In this document: positions 11,853 through 23,938 of the stretch, in pieces
Layout of the letters: every line of letters starts with the position of its first letter
Position numbering within the stretch: position 1 is the first letter of the stretch
Origin: Thysanoteuthis rhombus
Taxonomy: Eukaryota; Mollusca; Cephalopoda; Oegopsida; Thysanoteuthidae
NCBI GenBank assembly: GCA_963457665.1
Contig: OY735209.1
Span: 4,903,081-4,967,080 of the forward strand
Direction of reading: 5' to 3'
DNA length: 64,000 nucleotides
Position numbers and translations under genes: made by a program
Notes under the pieces: model-generated
Seen by the model: only the letters and a program-made list of their open reading frames with translations
Databases searched by the model: none
Told to the model about the DNA's origin: nothing

Positions 11853-12640
11853 CTAATATGGAGATGGCCCTCCTTTAGTATTAACAGCATCAGGTCATCA
11901 AGGAATTGATTCATACAGCTTTAGGACAGTATCTAGAGTAATTTCGAGCCATTTCTGAAGAATCTGCTCCAGCTCCTCCAGGGATGTTGGTGAAAGGAAT
12001 CAATCCTTCAGTTGTAGCTCTCATTGACACCACAAATGCTCCATTATATTAAGATCCAATGATTTCTGAGACCAATCTATGTGTTGAAGTTCACTTTCAT
12101 GCATTTCAAACAAGTTTTTAAGAATTGTATCAGTGTAAGTAGGTGCTATATTGTCCTGATTGACAGCACCACCATTAGGAAAGAGCATTTGCAACTGGTC
12201 TTCCATAATTGACAGATAGTCGTAGGAGTTCACCCTGCCACGCAGAATCAAAAGATTTCCATGATTTTGTCTCCCAAATCATCACACATTCACCTTCATG
12301 CTTAATGCTTTCAGTGAGACAGGATAATAAGTTCCTTTCAGCTGCCTCCAGTAGTGAACACAACCAGAACAGGAAAATAGAGTAAAAGGAGATTCGTCTA
12401 AGTGTATCACATCCTCCCAATGTCCAATTCTTATGGTCATTGTGCCACTTTTTACATCATTTCATGTTGATCTGTAATCACAAAGGTTTGGTAATTGCAT
12501 CCTCTTCTGTAGTATCCGATTTGACGAAGTTCTCGACCAACAGTGCTGGTCAAAAAAGGGCTTGTTAGTTGCTGAGTAAACACTGCTGTCACCTTTGGAG
12601 ATTTGGTCCAATGATTCTTTGACAGTAAGATCTCTGTCAC
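11853..12640 (-). pseudogene. Tc1-family transposase pseudogene
   Basis: Read on the minus strand, the blocks come in the order expected of a Tc1 transposase. First is VTAVFTQQLTSPFLTSTV with GRELRQIGY (second helix-turn-helix), then WHNDHKNWTLG, then RNLLSCLTESIKHEGECVMIW, then the block containing ILKNLFEMHESELQHIDW and SLDLNIMEHLWCQ. The C-terminal AVNTKGGPSPY and its stop at 11853-11855 follow. At least three frameshifts separate these blocks. The second catalytic block (normally QDNAP.HTA) survives as QDNIAPTYTD. The 5' end of the gene is interrupted or bounded by the TA microsatellite at 12680. I did not find TIRs. It is a different Tc1 lineage from the copies at 824 and 41482, judging by the block sequences. 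Confidence 0.85.
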
Positions 12641-12678
12641 TGGGCTGTGAAATCAGGTGTTTCTATTGTCCAACAATA

Positions 12679-12679
<1 letters not shown>

Positions 12680-12746
<67 letters not shown>
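12680..12746. repeat. (TA)n microsatellite
   Basis: About 66 bp of almost pure TA dinucleotide with one G interruption, next to the Tc1 pseudogene. Confidence 0.95.
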
Positions 12747-12749
12747 GCC

Positions 12750-13255
12750 ACAAAAGAGAATTTATATATATATTAAAAAGTTAAAGATCCAATAAAAAGA
12801 AATGACTATTCAGAAAAAAGAGGGAATTATGCAAATGTATTACACTTGAGTATTGTTATTTTTTCAGTATTATATGTCTTTTGCCTATCAAGAGCCACTT
12901 CTGGTTATATTTTTTTCTTTTTGACTTCTTTTTAATTTCTAATTGAGTTGTATTTATAGGACTTGTTACCATGAAGACATGTGTAGTTTTACCACTTAGA
13001 GTTATCATGTGATTTGTTTTGAATTTTCAATTGTGTACATCCATTAAAAAGGAACTGCTATCATACAATAAGGTTTTTTGTTGCATCTTTCTTGGTTAAT
13101 TAGAGTTTATTTTGACTATTGTTGTCTTGATAGGTTGGTTTGTCTTTTGATCAACTGGGATGATTGTTTCAGTCGTGATTTCTTTTCTGGAATAAAACGA
13201 AAATATTTTTTCCCATGAAATATCATTTTATTGATGAATTACTGAATAAGTATAT
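12750..13255. other. Non-coding stretch
   Basis: AT-rich and without recognised genes or repeats. Confidence 0.4.
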
Positions 13256-13259
13256 TTTG

Positions 13260-13563
13260 AATAAAACTTATGCTATACTCTGTTTAACAATGGTTTTTAT
13301 TTGTCCATCAACTTCTTTTCTTTAATTCCTAATACAGTATAGCCATATATTTGATGGATCAGCATTATTCTAAAGTGTCCATTACTACATTCAAATCTGT
13401 TTTTTGAATCATATAAATTCTTGTTTTCTGGGATATTTATATTGTTTCTGTGGAGCAATGTTCTATTATTTGATGATTGTGTGCAGCCTATAAAATTTTC
13501 ATTACAATTTGTATATTCAATTACATTGATCACAGAAAGCCTAAATGGGTCTTTTGGCCTCAA
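13260..13563 (-). pseudogene. Retroelement fragment with GIY-YIG-like endonuclease tail (Penelope-like?)
   Basis: The minus-strand frame reads VINVIEYTNCNENFIGCTQ, then LLHRNNINIPENKNLYDSKN, RFECSNGHFRIM, and EKKLMDK followed by a stop. Beyond the stop, in the same frame, comes KPLLNRV. Retroelement-encoded GIY-YIG-type proteins read roughly VVYLI.C..C...YVG.T..L...HR.NI......L.VSKH.FECS...F.I.......EK.FIDKFKPLLN. So the order of blocks matches, and the stop replaces the F of KFKPLLN. The family assignment (C-terminal nuclease of a Penelope-like element or a relative) is from memory. The upstream reverse transcriptase is not visible. One nonsense codon and the missing 5' part make it a relic. 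Confidence 0.5.
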
Positions 13564-13564
13564 T

Positions 13565-15050
13565 AAGACATCATAGATTTAAATTATGTATCCATTGAAT
13601 CCTACCTTATTTGAAAATCATTGTCACCACCATGAAGTCTTGGATTACATCTGATTTAGATATTTGGGGAGATACCACAAAAGATTTCATTACCTAGGCT
13701 TTAGGAATCTTGATTGTTTTCCATTCTCTAGTACCAGACTATTTGACCAATTCAAACGTTTGACAATTTCTCTCTATGGAAGACAATGAGTGTAAATCAA
13801 AATTTCACTTGATTTTCACAAACTTTTGGTACTTGTTTTAACATTTTTCCTCAGAGTTTCCATTAAAATAACATATATATTTATTTCATTGCTTCATGAT
13901 TGATATATTGAGCACTTTTAATTTGATGAAAAAAATAGGTTTTAAAACTTCAGCTGCACTATTTTTATTTTTAAAAAAATAAAGTGGTATTTATGTGTGT
14001 ATATATATGTATATGTATAGCTGTAACCACTTCAAGCATACAAACACTTTCACTAGTTCTACCACTAATAAGACTTTCTACATCTTCCATGTATTACTAT
14101 ATTAATTTCTAATGAATAGGAATGATCAAATAACAAGCTCTCTCCTTACTACGTAGCATCTTTATAGAGAAGAGAGTGTTAATCTATTCTAAACAAGCCT
14201 CTTCTATTCAATCAACATTTTCTTAATGTTTGTTTCTTTTTCAGCTTCAAATGTAGTGCTTATAAATGTTTTGTTGACTCATTAAGTGTACTTTTTTTTG
14301 TTTGCTTAAAATTTATAATTGTCTTTATTTCAATTATGAACTATGTTTAATTTCCACGTTCATATTCAAACCCAGTGTGCAGATTCTCCCTTTACTCATG
14401 GTGATGAATGACTGCCTTCTTTTGCAACTCACTTGTGTATCACAGCATGTGGTGGTATACTGAAACAAGTGGAGCAGATTCCTTTGTCCTCAGCAAATAC
14501 TACTATCTTTTTTTGGTTAAACTGCTAAATCTGGATAATTGCCTTCGGATTTGATTGTGTGCTGGATTTGAATGACTATACTCCCTGCAGAATTATTAGA
14601 AAGCATCATTGTAATTGACCAAGTAGGGGTAGCAATTGTTATGACCAGAGGATGAAAATTCTCTCAACATGTGATGGCCTCAGAAGAGCTTCCAAATTCC
14701 TGAAGGAGATGTGCAATTGTGAGGAGCCTCCCTTTTTATCTCACACTGCAAGGCAACAGCTACAAAAGGCTGTATGAAGTAGTTGTATACCTATTAAGAA
14801 GCCGTTCATTAGTTCTGTCTATAGCAAAAACATCTTGGCATTGCCAAAGAAATTATGGATTGGACAGTGGAAGATTAGAGCCATATTCTACTGTCTAACA
14901 AGTCAAAATTGATCATGATGTTGGGTAAGATAGTGAGACACCATCCAGCACTATAATGTTCAATTTTATAGAAAAGTTTCTTTGAATGATTGCACTTGTC
15001 AAAAATGCTTTGCCAATTTTAAGCTGGAGATTTTTCACTACCAGCTAGCA
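13565..15050. other. Non-coding stretch
   Basis: No gene is recognised. A short TA/TG-rich microsatellite lies at about 13995-14020. Confidence 0.4.
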
Positions 15051-15054
15051 ACTC

Positions 15055-15440
15055 ATGGCTATTTTCTTTTCTGTGACAACCATCTTGAGGACCTCTCTGC
15101 TGCTTCAGTGATACCACAGATGGTTCTCCTTTTCCTTTCTTATTCAATTCCTTGCATGTTGAAGACTTTGACAAGAGGACAAGCCGCGAATCCCAACTTC
15201 AACTGGGAGACACTTGGCTCTCCATCCAGCCTTTTGACAGTTGATGATCAGCTTGCAGTACTTGGTAAGCTTCCTCAAAGCAATCCTCCCATGGGACTGC
15301 CAGCTCCAGCAACACAGCTTGTTTAGTAGACCCAGACACAAGGACAATGTCTGGTCACAGAGTGTTGGTTTGTAAAGTGGCTGGGGAACTTCAGCAGCCA
15401 TTCAAGGTCCATTAACATCTGCCAGTCGCTTGCCAAAGGC
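15055..15440 (-). pseudogene. Retroelement fragment: nuclease-like 'PVEVG' domain
   Basis: On the minus strand, across two frames, one reads FTNQHSVTRHCPCVWVY, then VAGAGSPMGG in one frame. In another frame come KLTKYCKLIINCQKAGW and CLPVEVGIRGLSSCQSLQ, and further on ITEAAERSSRWLSQKRK. This matches, in order, retrotransposon proteins that read RPDIVL..S...VLLELTVPWE...A...K..KY..L...C...GW....LPVEVGCRGF..QSL and end in AAEKAS.WLW.KR. The upstream reverse transcriptase is not seen. It is the same family as the fragment at 5190-5345, in the opposite orientation. The assignment to a nuclease is inference from the PD...E pattern known in the family. Confidence 0.55.
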
Positions 15441-15449
15441 AGGATGCCT

Positions 15450-16970
15450 GCAGATGTTGCTCCTGAAATGTTTGCATCAATTATAAATCACAAAAATAAT
15501 GTACATGACTTTAACCCCCAAATAACATCAGAATATTTCAGACTTTCATTTACATTTTTTACTTCTTTCGGTTGACTTAATTGCTTTAATTCTTAATCTC
15601 ATCTCTTTGAAAACAATTTTGTGATTGAATAATAACTATGCTGAACAGCAAAAACGAAAACTTTCATGACCAAAACATCTTCCCCAAGTGAAATTTCTTA
15701 GTTTTTTGTTGTTGTTGTTTTTCTTTTCTTGTTAATAATTGAAGGGTCATAATACCCTGAATTATTGTTAGTGATGTCCTCATCTTGGTTGTTAGAGTCA
15801 TAAAGTTTTGGCTTCTGTGCCTTCTCTGGTTGCCTGTTATAGTGTTACATTACTGGAATTTCAATTTTAACCGTTTATTTGAGCCGCAGTGGTAGATTCT
15901 GTATCCTAAAGGCTATCTCATATCAATTAATTCATCATCGTTATATTGTTTCCGCATATTCCACTGAATGTTCTAGTATTGTATACATACAATCACTAAC
16001 ATTCTACTGAATGGACTAGTCTAGTGTTTTAACCACTGACCTTATGACTATCATGTCAACTGTATAGTCTTTACAAAAAACACATTTGCCGAATCAATTG
16101 TAGAGAAATTACAATTAAAGACTGACTTCCGTAGCAGAAATAAGGGCCTCTACCTACTGTGATTGTAAAAAAATTTTAATCAAATTTTGGGGATTTTAAG
16201 AAAAAAAATTTCACATTTGAATTGAGCAACAAAAAAAAAAACCCAATTTTTAGGAGAATTAGCTGCATCAGATTTGAAAGGTTTTTTTTCCTTTATCACA
16301 GCTTGACATCTTGTATATTTTGATATCAGTAAAAAGAAAATATAAATCTATTGATAGTAAGCGATCGATTCTGTTTATTTTTACAATCAATATTTTATAG
16401 TTCAGTGAGGGGACTTCCGATAATAGTAATGTGAAAAAAAGATGGCTTCCCCCTGTCAAAATGCATCAAACCATGCCCAGGGAATAACAAAAGTTTTGAG
16501 ATGTAACACCTGCTTTCTCTTCAATTTTTCTCTTCACCCTCCAATTGTCATTTTCCTCAACATTCAGTCGGATCACTTAACATCCACAACACATACATAA
16601 TAGTAATGTATATTAAGTAATAGATTGGTTTATCATTCCATAGTATATATTGCAAAATGCAAAAAGAAGTCAGCGTAATACTTATATTAGAGGAATAGAA
16701 TGTAAACAGCATTCAATGAACTGAGAAGTCCTTGTCCACAGGAATACTTTATAATGGATACTGATATGGAAACCTAAAAAAAGTTTAAAATCAGCAAGAT
16801 TTTCCAGAAATGTAATAAATAATAATTAAATATAATACTTACACAGCAGTCAAAAGAGTGAAAGAAATTTTAAAACTTTCTAAATATTTCATCTGAATTT
16901 ACATTGGTACTAAGCTTTATTAAATCAATTAGGAGAAAGGTGTGGTGAGAAAAGAAAATTGAAGATTAGT
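15450..16970. other. Non-coding stretch
   Basis: No gene, RNA or clear repeat is recognised; several poly-A and poly-T runs. Confidence 0.4.
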
Positions 16971-16974
16971 TTTG

Positions 16975-17220
16975 TATTGAATCACCGTGGCCCCACAAAG
17001 GGTTGACCAATCAGCCAAGTCGGATACAGATTCTTCTCTCTTTCAGTGTCTATTTTTCTATGCATGTATCACAATGTGCTCTTCGTTACATGTTTGGGGC
17101 TACAACCTCAAAAATTTTCGGGAGTACACTGTTACAATATGAGGACTGATGCGGACTTTTTAATTGAATATTTCATTTTATTCTTAGATATTTGATTTGA
17201 TTTTTAAGTAGCATTTTTTT
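16975..17220 (+). repeat. Interspersed repeat family B, copy 1
   Basis: TTGAATCACCGTGGCCCCACAA, then CAGCCAAGTCGG and ACAGATTCTTCTCTCTTT, recur at about 45925 (plus) and 48960-48640 (minus). The hallmark is a 'TTCTTCTCTCTTTGAGTGTC' block about 40 bp after 'GCCCCACAA', followed by a TTTAGATAA-rich tail. No coding content. Superfamily unknown. Confidence 0.65.
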
Positions 17221-17229
17221 TGTTGAAGA

Positions 17230-20200
17230 TACTTTTGCATGGGTTTGTGTTATTTACTTGGTTGAAGATGAGAGGAGTTACAGAGTAACCCTTTCCAGAT
17301 GCCAAAAAGGACAATAATAAGTCTACTTGAGATGTTCTTGACGGGACAAAGTGTGTTTGCTTGGAACCCCTGCAGAAAGATAGTTAGTGACAGCCACTCA
17401 ATTAAAAAAATCATTAGGAAAAAGAAAGTGAAAAGGGGTTGATAAAAAAAGGACAGAGTATAAGGATTCTTAGGGCAAGAGTAAAAGAGATTAGTTGCAT
17501 GAGAAACGAAAGAAAGCAGCAGGAAAATAGAAGAGAAAAGGGTAGATGGTCATTTACTTCCAGTATCAGGAAAAAAAAAGAAGGCAACTTAATCTAGTAT
17601 AAGAGATATTGATAGAAAAAGGACTCGTGCTTTCAGAAAGGAGACCAAAGGTTGGTCACCGGAGATACCAGTGGACAAGAGTAGTAGAGTACCAGAGTAG
17701 TAGACAGATGGTCTATGGGCCTCTTGTCCCTGGTAATAGAAGGACTGATTAACCTCTCTCTCTAGCTTGACAAGCTAGAAGACTTGACATATTTTTGAAA
17801 TTTCAATTTTTTGTCAGCCAAAGAGAAATAAAGTTATGAATTTGAATCTAGACATGAGTCTTGTGTCTTTCATTCCCTCTCCAGCCGCAGTACCACCAGA
17901 ACAATGCATCATTGAAAAAATCCCTCACACCAGAATCCTTCAACACCACTAGGCAACATCCAAAAATAATTTGTTTTTTTGGGGGGTCCTTAAGGTCAGT
18001 TAGGGACTATGAATGCCTAAATCTTGCGCTGGTATTTTTTTTTTTGTTGATAATTCTTCAGATGATTAGTTCTGGATACAGATATTTAGTATTGAATTGA
18101 TTAAAAATTAAATAAATTCCATGAAGTGTGGAATTCAACAATATGTGAAACTTTTCCTGCCAATATTCTCCTCAAAAGACAGATGACCATGAATTTTTTT
18201 TTTTCATAATTTGAAAATATTTTGCAATAATTCAAATTCCAGAAGTTTTAACACCTGGAAAATAGAATATTAGTTGTAAAAGAAAATGTAAACTTTTGCA
18301 AATTTAAAACGGGCTTCAGACTGTTTTTGATTCAATATTTTTGTCATCTAGCAATAGTTCCATTACACCAGAATTGATGTCTGCCTAAAGAGAAAGATTT
18401 GAATTATGAAAATAAAAATTCATCCAAAATAAATTAGCCATCATAGAAATAGTATTGGACAAAAATCATGCTAACAAATACTTTTATTGATTTTAAAAAG
18501 AATATCAATTATTTCCTTTACTTAAGATATACTGAAAAATGAATCTGTTCACACCTTATGTGTGTCCTGTCAACTGACCTCAGAGTTCAAAGATCAAAAT
18601 GTATTTTTGGTAAAATCTCTGTTACATTTAAGTGATTAAATTCTTCAAGTGACTGCTTTGGAGAAAATATTCCCCCAATCAATTGTATGAATGATCACAA
18701 AATGACTACTGTGATATTTGTTTTCTTTGATTGTTTGAGTGATTATCACAATTGAAAGGATTTGAAACATTTTTGTTCTCTTTGTTGAAAAAAGACTAAT
18801 CTTACATCTTCCCACTTTGATGGAGCAACTTCTATTTGTACAATGCAGAAGGCTTACAATGAAGCTAATTGGTTAATGTGTCTCAATACATAGTATCTGC
18901 AATTAAAATGATGTTTTTTCTAAAAATATATTGATATCTAGATTATTAAAACTGTTAAAAAAAACATTCCAGACGTTTCCAATTAATATAAACATTTTTA
19001 AAAAAAAGATTTTAAAGAATTTTTAAAGTCAATCAAATTTTTTGAATATCCTGAAAATGATGTTTTTATAGCATTAAATGTACAATATATCTTAAAGACT
19101 GAAACAAAATGAGTGCAAAACAGAACAGTGCTTTGGTTTATTTTGCAGTTTTGAGTTTTAGAGTTTAAAAGCATTGATTAATCCTCATCAGATTAATTTC
19201 AGAAAAACATTAAATTGATCTAAATTATTCAGGGATTCAGAACACCTATTGCTTGTTTGATACATCACTAACAGGCTTCCATACTTTCAATTTCTTTCTG
19301 TTGTAAAGAGGACATTTTTGCCAGATGATTGTTATCAGCAGTAGCACAGCCAAAGAGGTAAATAAACACGCGACACCTGAAAGGAAGTCACAGTCATTAC
19401 ATATAATACGTAATAAATGATAGCATTTTTAGTCTTCCATATTTTGAAATAATGACTAACATTTTTTTGGTGGGAGGTCTAGATTCACAAATCTCTTTGG
19501 GAAATGAAGTTCAAAACTTGTCTCAGTGGATACTCTAAAGAATAGAACTGTTTTCTTTGGATAAAATGCAATTTTCAAATTACCAGGACATTTTTTTGTT
19601 ACCACAACAGAGATGCTCCAAGATTAAATCAAGGGCTTCACTTCCATATAAAAAATTTCCACAAATTTTTTTAGCAATCATGGTTACACATTAAGGATGG
19701 ACATTTTTTAATAGCTAAAAGTGGCTTGATTTTTTAAAATAGTATAATCAATATATCAACCAGTTATTAACAAAATAACGAAAATTAAAACCGTTGATCA
19801 AATAACATTATTCTCCATTGCAGATTTTATTTTCCATTTATCTCCCAGGGACCCATTCTCAGCATCATTAGGAGTATAGTTATACAATGTATTGATAAGA
19901 TGTTATCACAAAAAAAGCCATTAATTTGTTATTTTTTGAATTTTTTTCTGTGATAGGTGCATTGATATATATTGATCAATTAGTTCATTCAGATATGAAA
20001 AATCATTTTCAGATATTGGATACCACTTTGGATATTTTTAATGAGGCTCAGATATTTTTTTTCTGAATATCTTGATAAATTTAGATTTTTTTGCAAATTC
20101 TAGATATCTTTTAAATATTTAACGAAATTTCAAGCCCTCAACTTTTACCAATCATCCAAAATATCAAAATTTTGCGAAACCCCGAGGTTGGGTGGCACTT

Positions 20201-20735
20201 GTGCTACTGTTCATTTTGTTACATCCAGTAACAGTGGGAGAAAAACAAAAAGCAGGACTGTCAAAAGTCTCCGCAGATTGTTTGAATCCACTCAGGAACT
20301 CCTCTCTTTTTCTTTTTTTAAAATTAATATCCGAGGATGTGACGTGTATGCATTGATTATGAAGAAAACAGGACCAGTATGAAAAATGCATACCTGCACA
20401 ATCTATTATTATAACTGTAAAAACTTTTAAAGAACACGGAACAAGGACATTTTAGTATAACATACGCAGAAATAAATTAATGCAATGGCAAAATTGAACA
20501 ATTTCATTTTACAAAGTTTAGTTACCTTTCGGCTTATGCGGATATTAATATTTATTTTGTGCCACAACGTTAATGTTCTTTCTGTCAATTTTATGCTAAA
20601 TTATCTTTGTTTAGTATTTTTCAAGTTTTTACATTTAGATTAATGCATGGCACAGGTACAAACTTTTCCTACTGGTATAATGTGTTATACTGTAGCATGA
20701 TAGAAAGCTAAGTGTCACACCTTTTCATATTACAA
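17230..20735. other. Non-coding stretch; possible LTR-like end at about 17640-17900
   Basis: No gene is recognised. At 17825-17880 an AATAAA-containing block is followed by TGAATCTAGACATGAGTCTTG and TGTCTTTCATTCCC, reminiscent of the R-U5 end of a gypsy-type LTR, but no partner LTR, primer-binding site or pol fragment is visible, so I do not call it. About 19690-19800 is a copy of the repeat at 2650-2760. Confidence 0.3.
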
Positions 20736-20739
20736 GATT

Positions 20740-20940
20740 TCAGATTTTGACATCAAAGGTCCTTACAAGTCATTTTGGGGGATATTTTTCCTTTGGGGAT
20801 TCTCTCTGGCCATCACATTTTAGCCAATGTGTTCTTCATCCTTCCTAATGACTTCAAGTAAGGTTTTGTTCTCCTTCAATTTCATTCAGATGATCCCAGG
20901 TCAGGGCATCAAAGATCCATACAAGCAGCAATAATCCATG
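20740..20940 (-). pseudogene. LINE fragment (C-terminal tail of a reverse-transcriptase protein), tentative
   Basis: The minus-strand reading ENKTLLEVIRKDEEHIG, stop, NVMARENPQRK resembles the 'LL..IRKRQ..FLGHVMRKE' region near the C-terminus of RTE/Jockey-type LINE proteins. Only about 60 codons and one stop; weak support. Confidence 0.3.
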
Positions 20941-20944
20941 AATC

Positions 20945-22735
20945 AAATGGAAAAAATCAGGATCCATCTACTGAAAAAAAAAAAATCAATATTTTTTTTC
21001 TTTTCCAATACATCAATGAGACAATGATATCATTTTTTAAGATATGGATGACCCATATGTTACTTTCTGATACATTGTGTATAGTTGCTTATGTAACATT
21101 GAACTTTGAAACCTAAATACCATTTACTTACTTCAAGGTTCCTTTTGCACTCTTCCAAGATAATGAAGTTTTCCATCAAAAGAATTCTATAAAGACCGGC
21201 AGAAACGGTCATTTGAAGGTTCAATATCTAGTGAATATGGTGGATAAACACAGTAGGCTGTAAATAAATAGGCCTAAGTGCAAACTCAAAACTGAACAAA
21301 ATAGTTGTTAGAAAGCAAATTTCAATTCTTTCCAATAGTGCATGAAACCCTTGCACTAATATCAAGAGACAAATCTCACCAAGACATATGGCCCAGTTGG
21401 GTGTTTATGCGTAAGTCACACATCAAAGTGACTAACATAATCTAGCTTGTTCAAATGATTTTCAATGCTTGATTTAGATGTATTAAGAATGTATCTCATA
21501 TGTCCTATTATGTTGATTATTCTCTTATCATGTTTTCAACTTGACTGGTCAACTTGCAATTATTGAACCTTGCAACCCATTTTTGACATGTTTGATCATT
21601 CACATTACCTTCTCCCTATACAGCACAAATCTATTTTTGAGTCGCATTTCTATCTTCTTTAGAATAAAAAAAAGTATAACATATGAAAAATGTTTTTTAT
21701 GTTTCCTTCCATTAGAAGCATTTAGTTTAAACGAACTCCATTTTTTTAATTTTACTTAATATTGTTATATCTGCTTTTTTTAAATTGTCCAAAATTTGAT
21801 TTATCTCAAAGATTTACATTTTGCTGTAACAATGGTTGTGACGAAGTGTCATGTGTCATTATCTTTCAAAAGAGTTTGTTTTGTTTTTTTCAAAATTATA
21901 CAAAATGAATATGTAGTATAAATAAAGCCAAAATTCAATTAAATCAAAACAAGGATGCCACGATCAAAATTTGTTTATTGTGCAGATCAGCAAAATAACC
22001 AACTCATTTGTTCTAACAATAAATTGTTTCAGGATTGTTTAGAATAAATAAACCTTTATTCATGGGCAAAATTTTTCACTAGCAATGTCAATCAAATGAA
22101 TTGATAGAATTTCTTTTTCATTTTAAGCAACTGTAAAACAAATGAGTACGAGAACAAATGAGTCAGTTATTTAAAAACTAATGTATCAACATTAAAATGT
22201 CCAAGTATACACATTTTCATGCCACTATAATATAGGAGGTATACATAGGTTCCTAATCTATGCGGTTAATCTATAGAAATACCAATATCTGGTTGAGGTA
22301 TCTTTGTTTTGATTTAACTATAATTGCATGTTTATTTTTCGTAAAACAAAAAAAAGATTTTTTTTCTCCAAATGACACGTGACAAACCAAAATATGAATC
22401 TTCGATTTTTGGTCTAAAAAAACATTACTTAGCACTGAGCTTCAAATATGCATATAATAACTATTTCATGAAGCACATGAAAACACTCAAAATGTGTAAA
22501 ATTTGAAAATTTCTGAATACAAAAAAAAAAATTCAACTCAAGTTCAATTGGGAAGTAACTTTGTTCAGAAGTTATTCTCTTTAAAATAAATTTGAATGTA
22601 TAATTTGATTTTTTATATGGAGTCAAGAGTTGAAATGATCAAAAAACTTGAATTTAATGAATTGATATTGATGGATAAAATTCAAGTGTTTTGTTAATGT
22701 GTGAAGACATTGACTGTGCTCAATCAAGAACTGAT
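20945..22735. other. Non-coding stretch
   Basis: AT-rich and without recognised genes or repeats; precedes the 3' end of the minus-strand zinc-finger gene. Confidence 0.4.
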
Positions 22736-22741
22736 TTTATT
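22736..22741 (-). terminator. Polyadenylation signal candidate (AATAAA) of the 13-finger gene
   Basis: AATAAA on the minus strand, about 70 bp after the TGA of the zinc-finger frame: a plausible position for a short 3' UTR. Confidence 0.45.
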
Positions 22742-22810
22742 ATCAAATCTAATTTTTAAAATATCACATCATTTTCCTTTTAGCCAATAAAGAGAAATAA
22801 TAAATACAAA

Positions 22811-23938
22811 TCAAAGAGGCGGCTTTTCTTCAGTGTGTATTCGCCTATGTCTTTTCAAACTAGAACTCTGTGAAAATGCTGATCCACACACTTGACAAGA
22901 AAATGGTTTCTCTCCTGTGTGTATTCGCATGTGGCTTTTCAAATTGGAACTCACTGAGAATGCTGATCCACATACTTCACAAAAGAATGGTTTCTCTCCA
23001 GTATGGGTGTGCATATGGGTTTTCAAACTTGAACTCTGGGAAAATGTTGATCCACATACTTCACAAGAGAATGGTTTCTCTCCAGTATGGGTTTGCATGT
23101 GGTTTTTCAAACTGGAACTCACTGAAAAAGCTGATCCACACACTTGACAAGAAAATGGTTTCTCCCCTGTATGTAATCGCATGTGGTTTTTTAAACTGGA
23201 ACTCACTGAAAATGCTGATCCACATACTTTACAAGAAAATGGTTTGTCTCCTGTGTGTATTCGCATGTGGTATTTCAAATGCACATTTTGTGTAAATACT
23301 GATCCACATACTTGACAAGAAAATGGTTTTTCTCCTGTGTGTATTCGCATGTGTTCTTTCAAACGTGAACACTGTGAAAATGCTGACTCACAAACTTGAC
23401 AAGAATATGGTTTCTCTCCTGTGTGTATTCGCATGTGGTTTTTCAAGCTGGAACTCACTGAAAATGACGATCCACAAACTTGACAAGAAAATGGTTTCTC
23501 TCCCGTGTGTATTCGCATGTGGTTTTTTAAACTGGAACTCACCGAAAATACTGATCCACACAATTGACAAGAAAATGGCTTCTCTCCTGTATGTATTCGC
23601 ATGTGGTCTTTTAAATGTGCATTCTGTCCAAAAGCTGATCCACACACTTGACAAGAGAATAGTTTCTCTCCACTATGTATTCGCATGTGATTTTTCAAAC
23701 TGGAACTCACAGAAAATGCTGATCCACATACTTCACAAGAAAAAGGTTTCTCTCCAGTGTGTACTCGCATGTGAATTTTCAAATTGGAACTAACTGAAAA
23801 TGCTGATCCACAAACCTCACAAAAAAATGTTTTCTTTCCAGCATGAGTTCGCATGTGATTTTTCAAATAGGAGTTTTTTGAAAATACTGATTCACACACT
23901 TTGCAAGAGTAGGGTTTCTCTCCATAGTGTGTTTCCAT
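22811..23938 (-). CDS. C2H2 zinc-finger protein, 13 fingers
   Basis: The frame encodes 375 residues made almost wholly of 13 C2H2 fingers (C-x2-C-x12-H-x3-H), one every 28 residues, joined by TGEKPF/Y linkers. Such proteins act in the nucleus, binding DNA in a sequence-dependent way. No effector domain such as KRAB, SCAN or BTB is present. The start Met lies at 23936-23938 in METHYGEKPY, immediately after a decayed finger. Five fingers (3, 5, 6, 9, 10) share the same helix SVSSSLKNH, with contact residues V/S/S/N at -1, 2, 3 and 6, so the array grew by recent duplication. Fingers 4, 7 and 8 are distinct (QNAHLKD, QCSRLKE, QNVHLKY). It ends RIHTEEKPPL and a TGA. A splice acceptor lies 124 bp upstream, so this is probably the last exon; upstream exons are not identified. 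No internal break. Style as in octopus zinc-finger expansions. Confidence 0.9.
   Translation of the reverse strand: METHYGEKPYSCKVCESVFSKNSYLKNHMRTHAGKKTFFCEVCGSAFSVSSNLKIHMRVHTGEKPFSCEVCGSAFSVSSSLKNHMRIHSGEKLFSCQVCGSAFGQNAHLKDHMRIHTGEKPFSCQLCGSVFSVSSSLKNHMRIHTGEKPFSCQVCGSSFSVSSSLKNHMRIHTGEKPYSCQVCESAFSQCSRLKEHMRIHTGEKPFSCQVCGSVFTQNVHLKYHMRIHTGDKPFSCKVCGSAFSVSSSLKNHMRLHTGEKPFSCQVCGSAFSVSSSLKNHMQTHTGEKPFSCEVCGSTFSQSSSLKTHMHTHTGEKPFFCEVCGSAFSVSSNLKSHMRIHTGEKPFSCQVCGSAFSQSSSLKRHRRIHTEEKPPL

Noticed and set aside
12595..12795. Open frame rich in Ile-Tyr
   Set aside because: It is the translation of the TA microsatellite.
17825..17900. LTR end of a gypsy-type retrotransposon
   Set aside because: AATAAA followed by a U5-like stretch is suggestive, but there is no second LTR, primer-binding site or pol sequence within reach.
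22870..23793. Open frames on the plus strand opposite the 13-finger gene
   Set aside because: They are antisense shadows of the repetitive finger codons; their own 28-residue repetition follows from the fingers. The same applies opposite 9604-9936 and 59926-60777.
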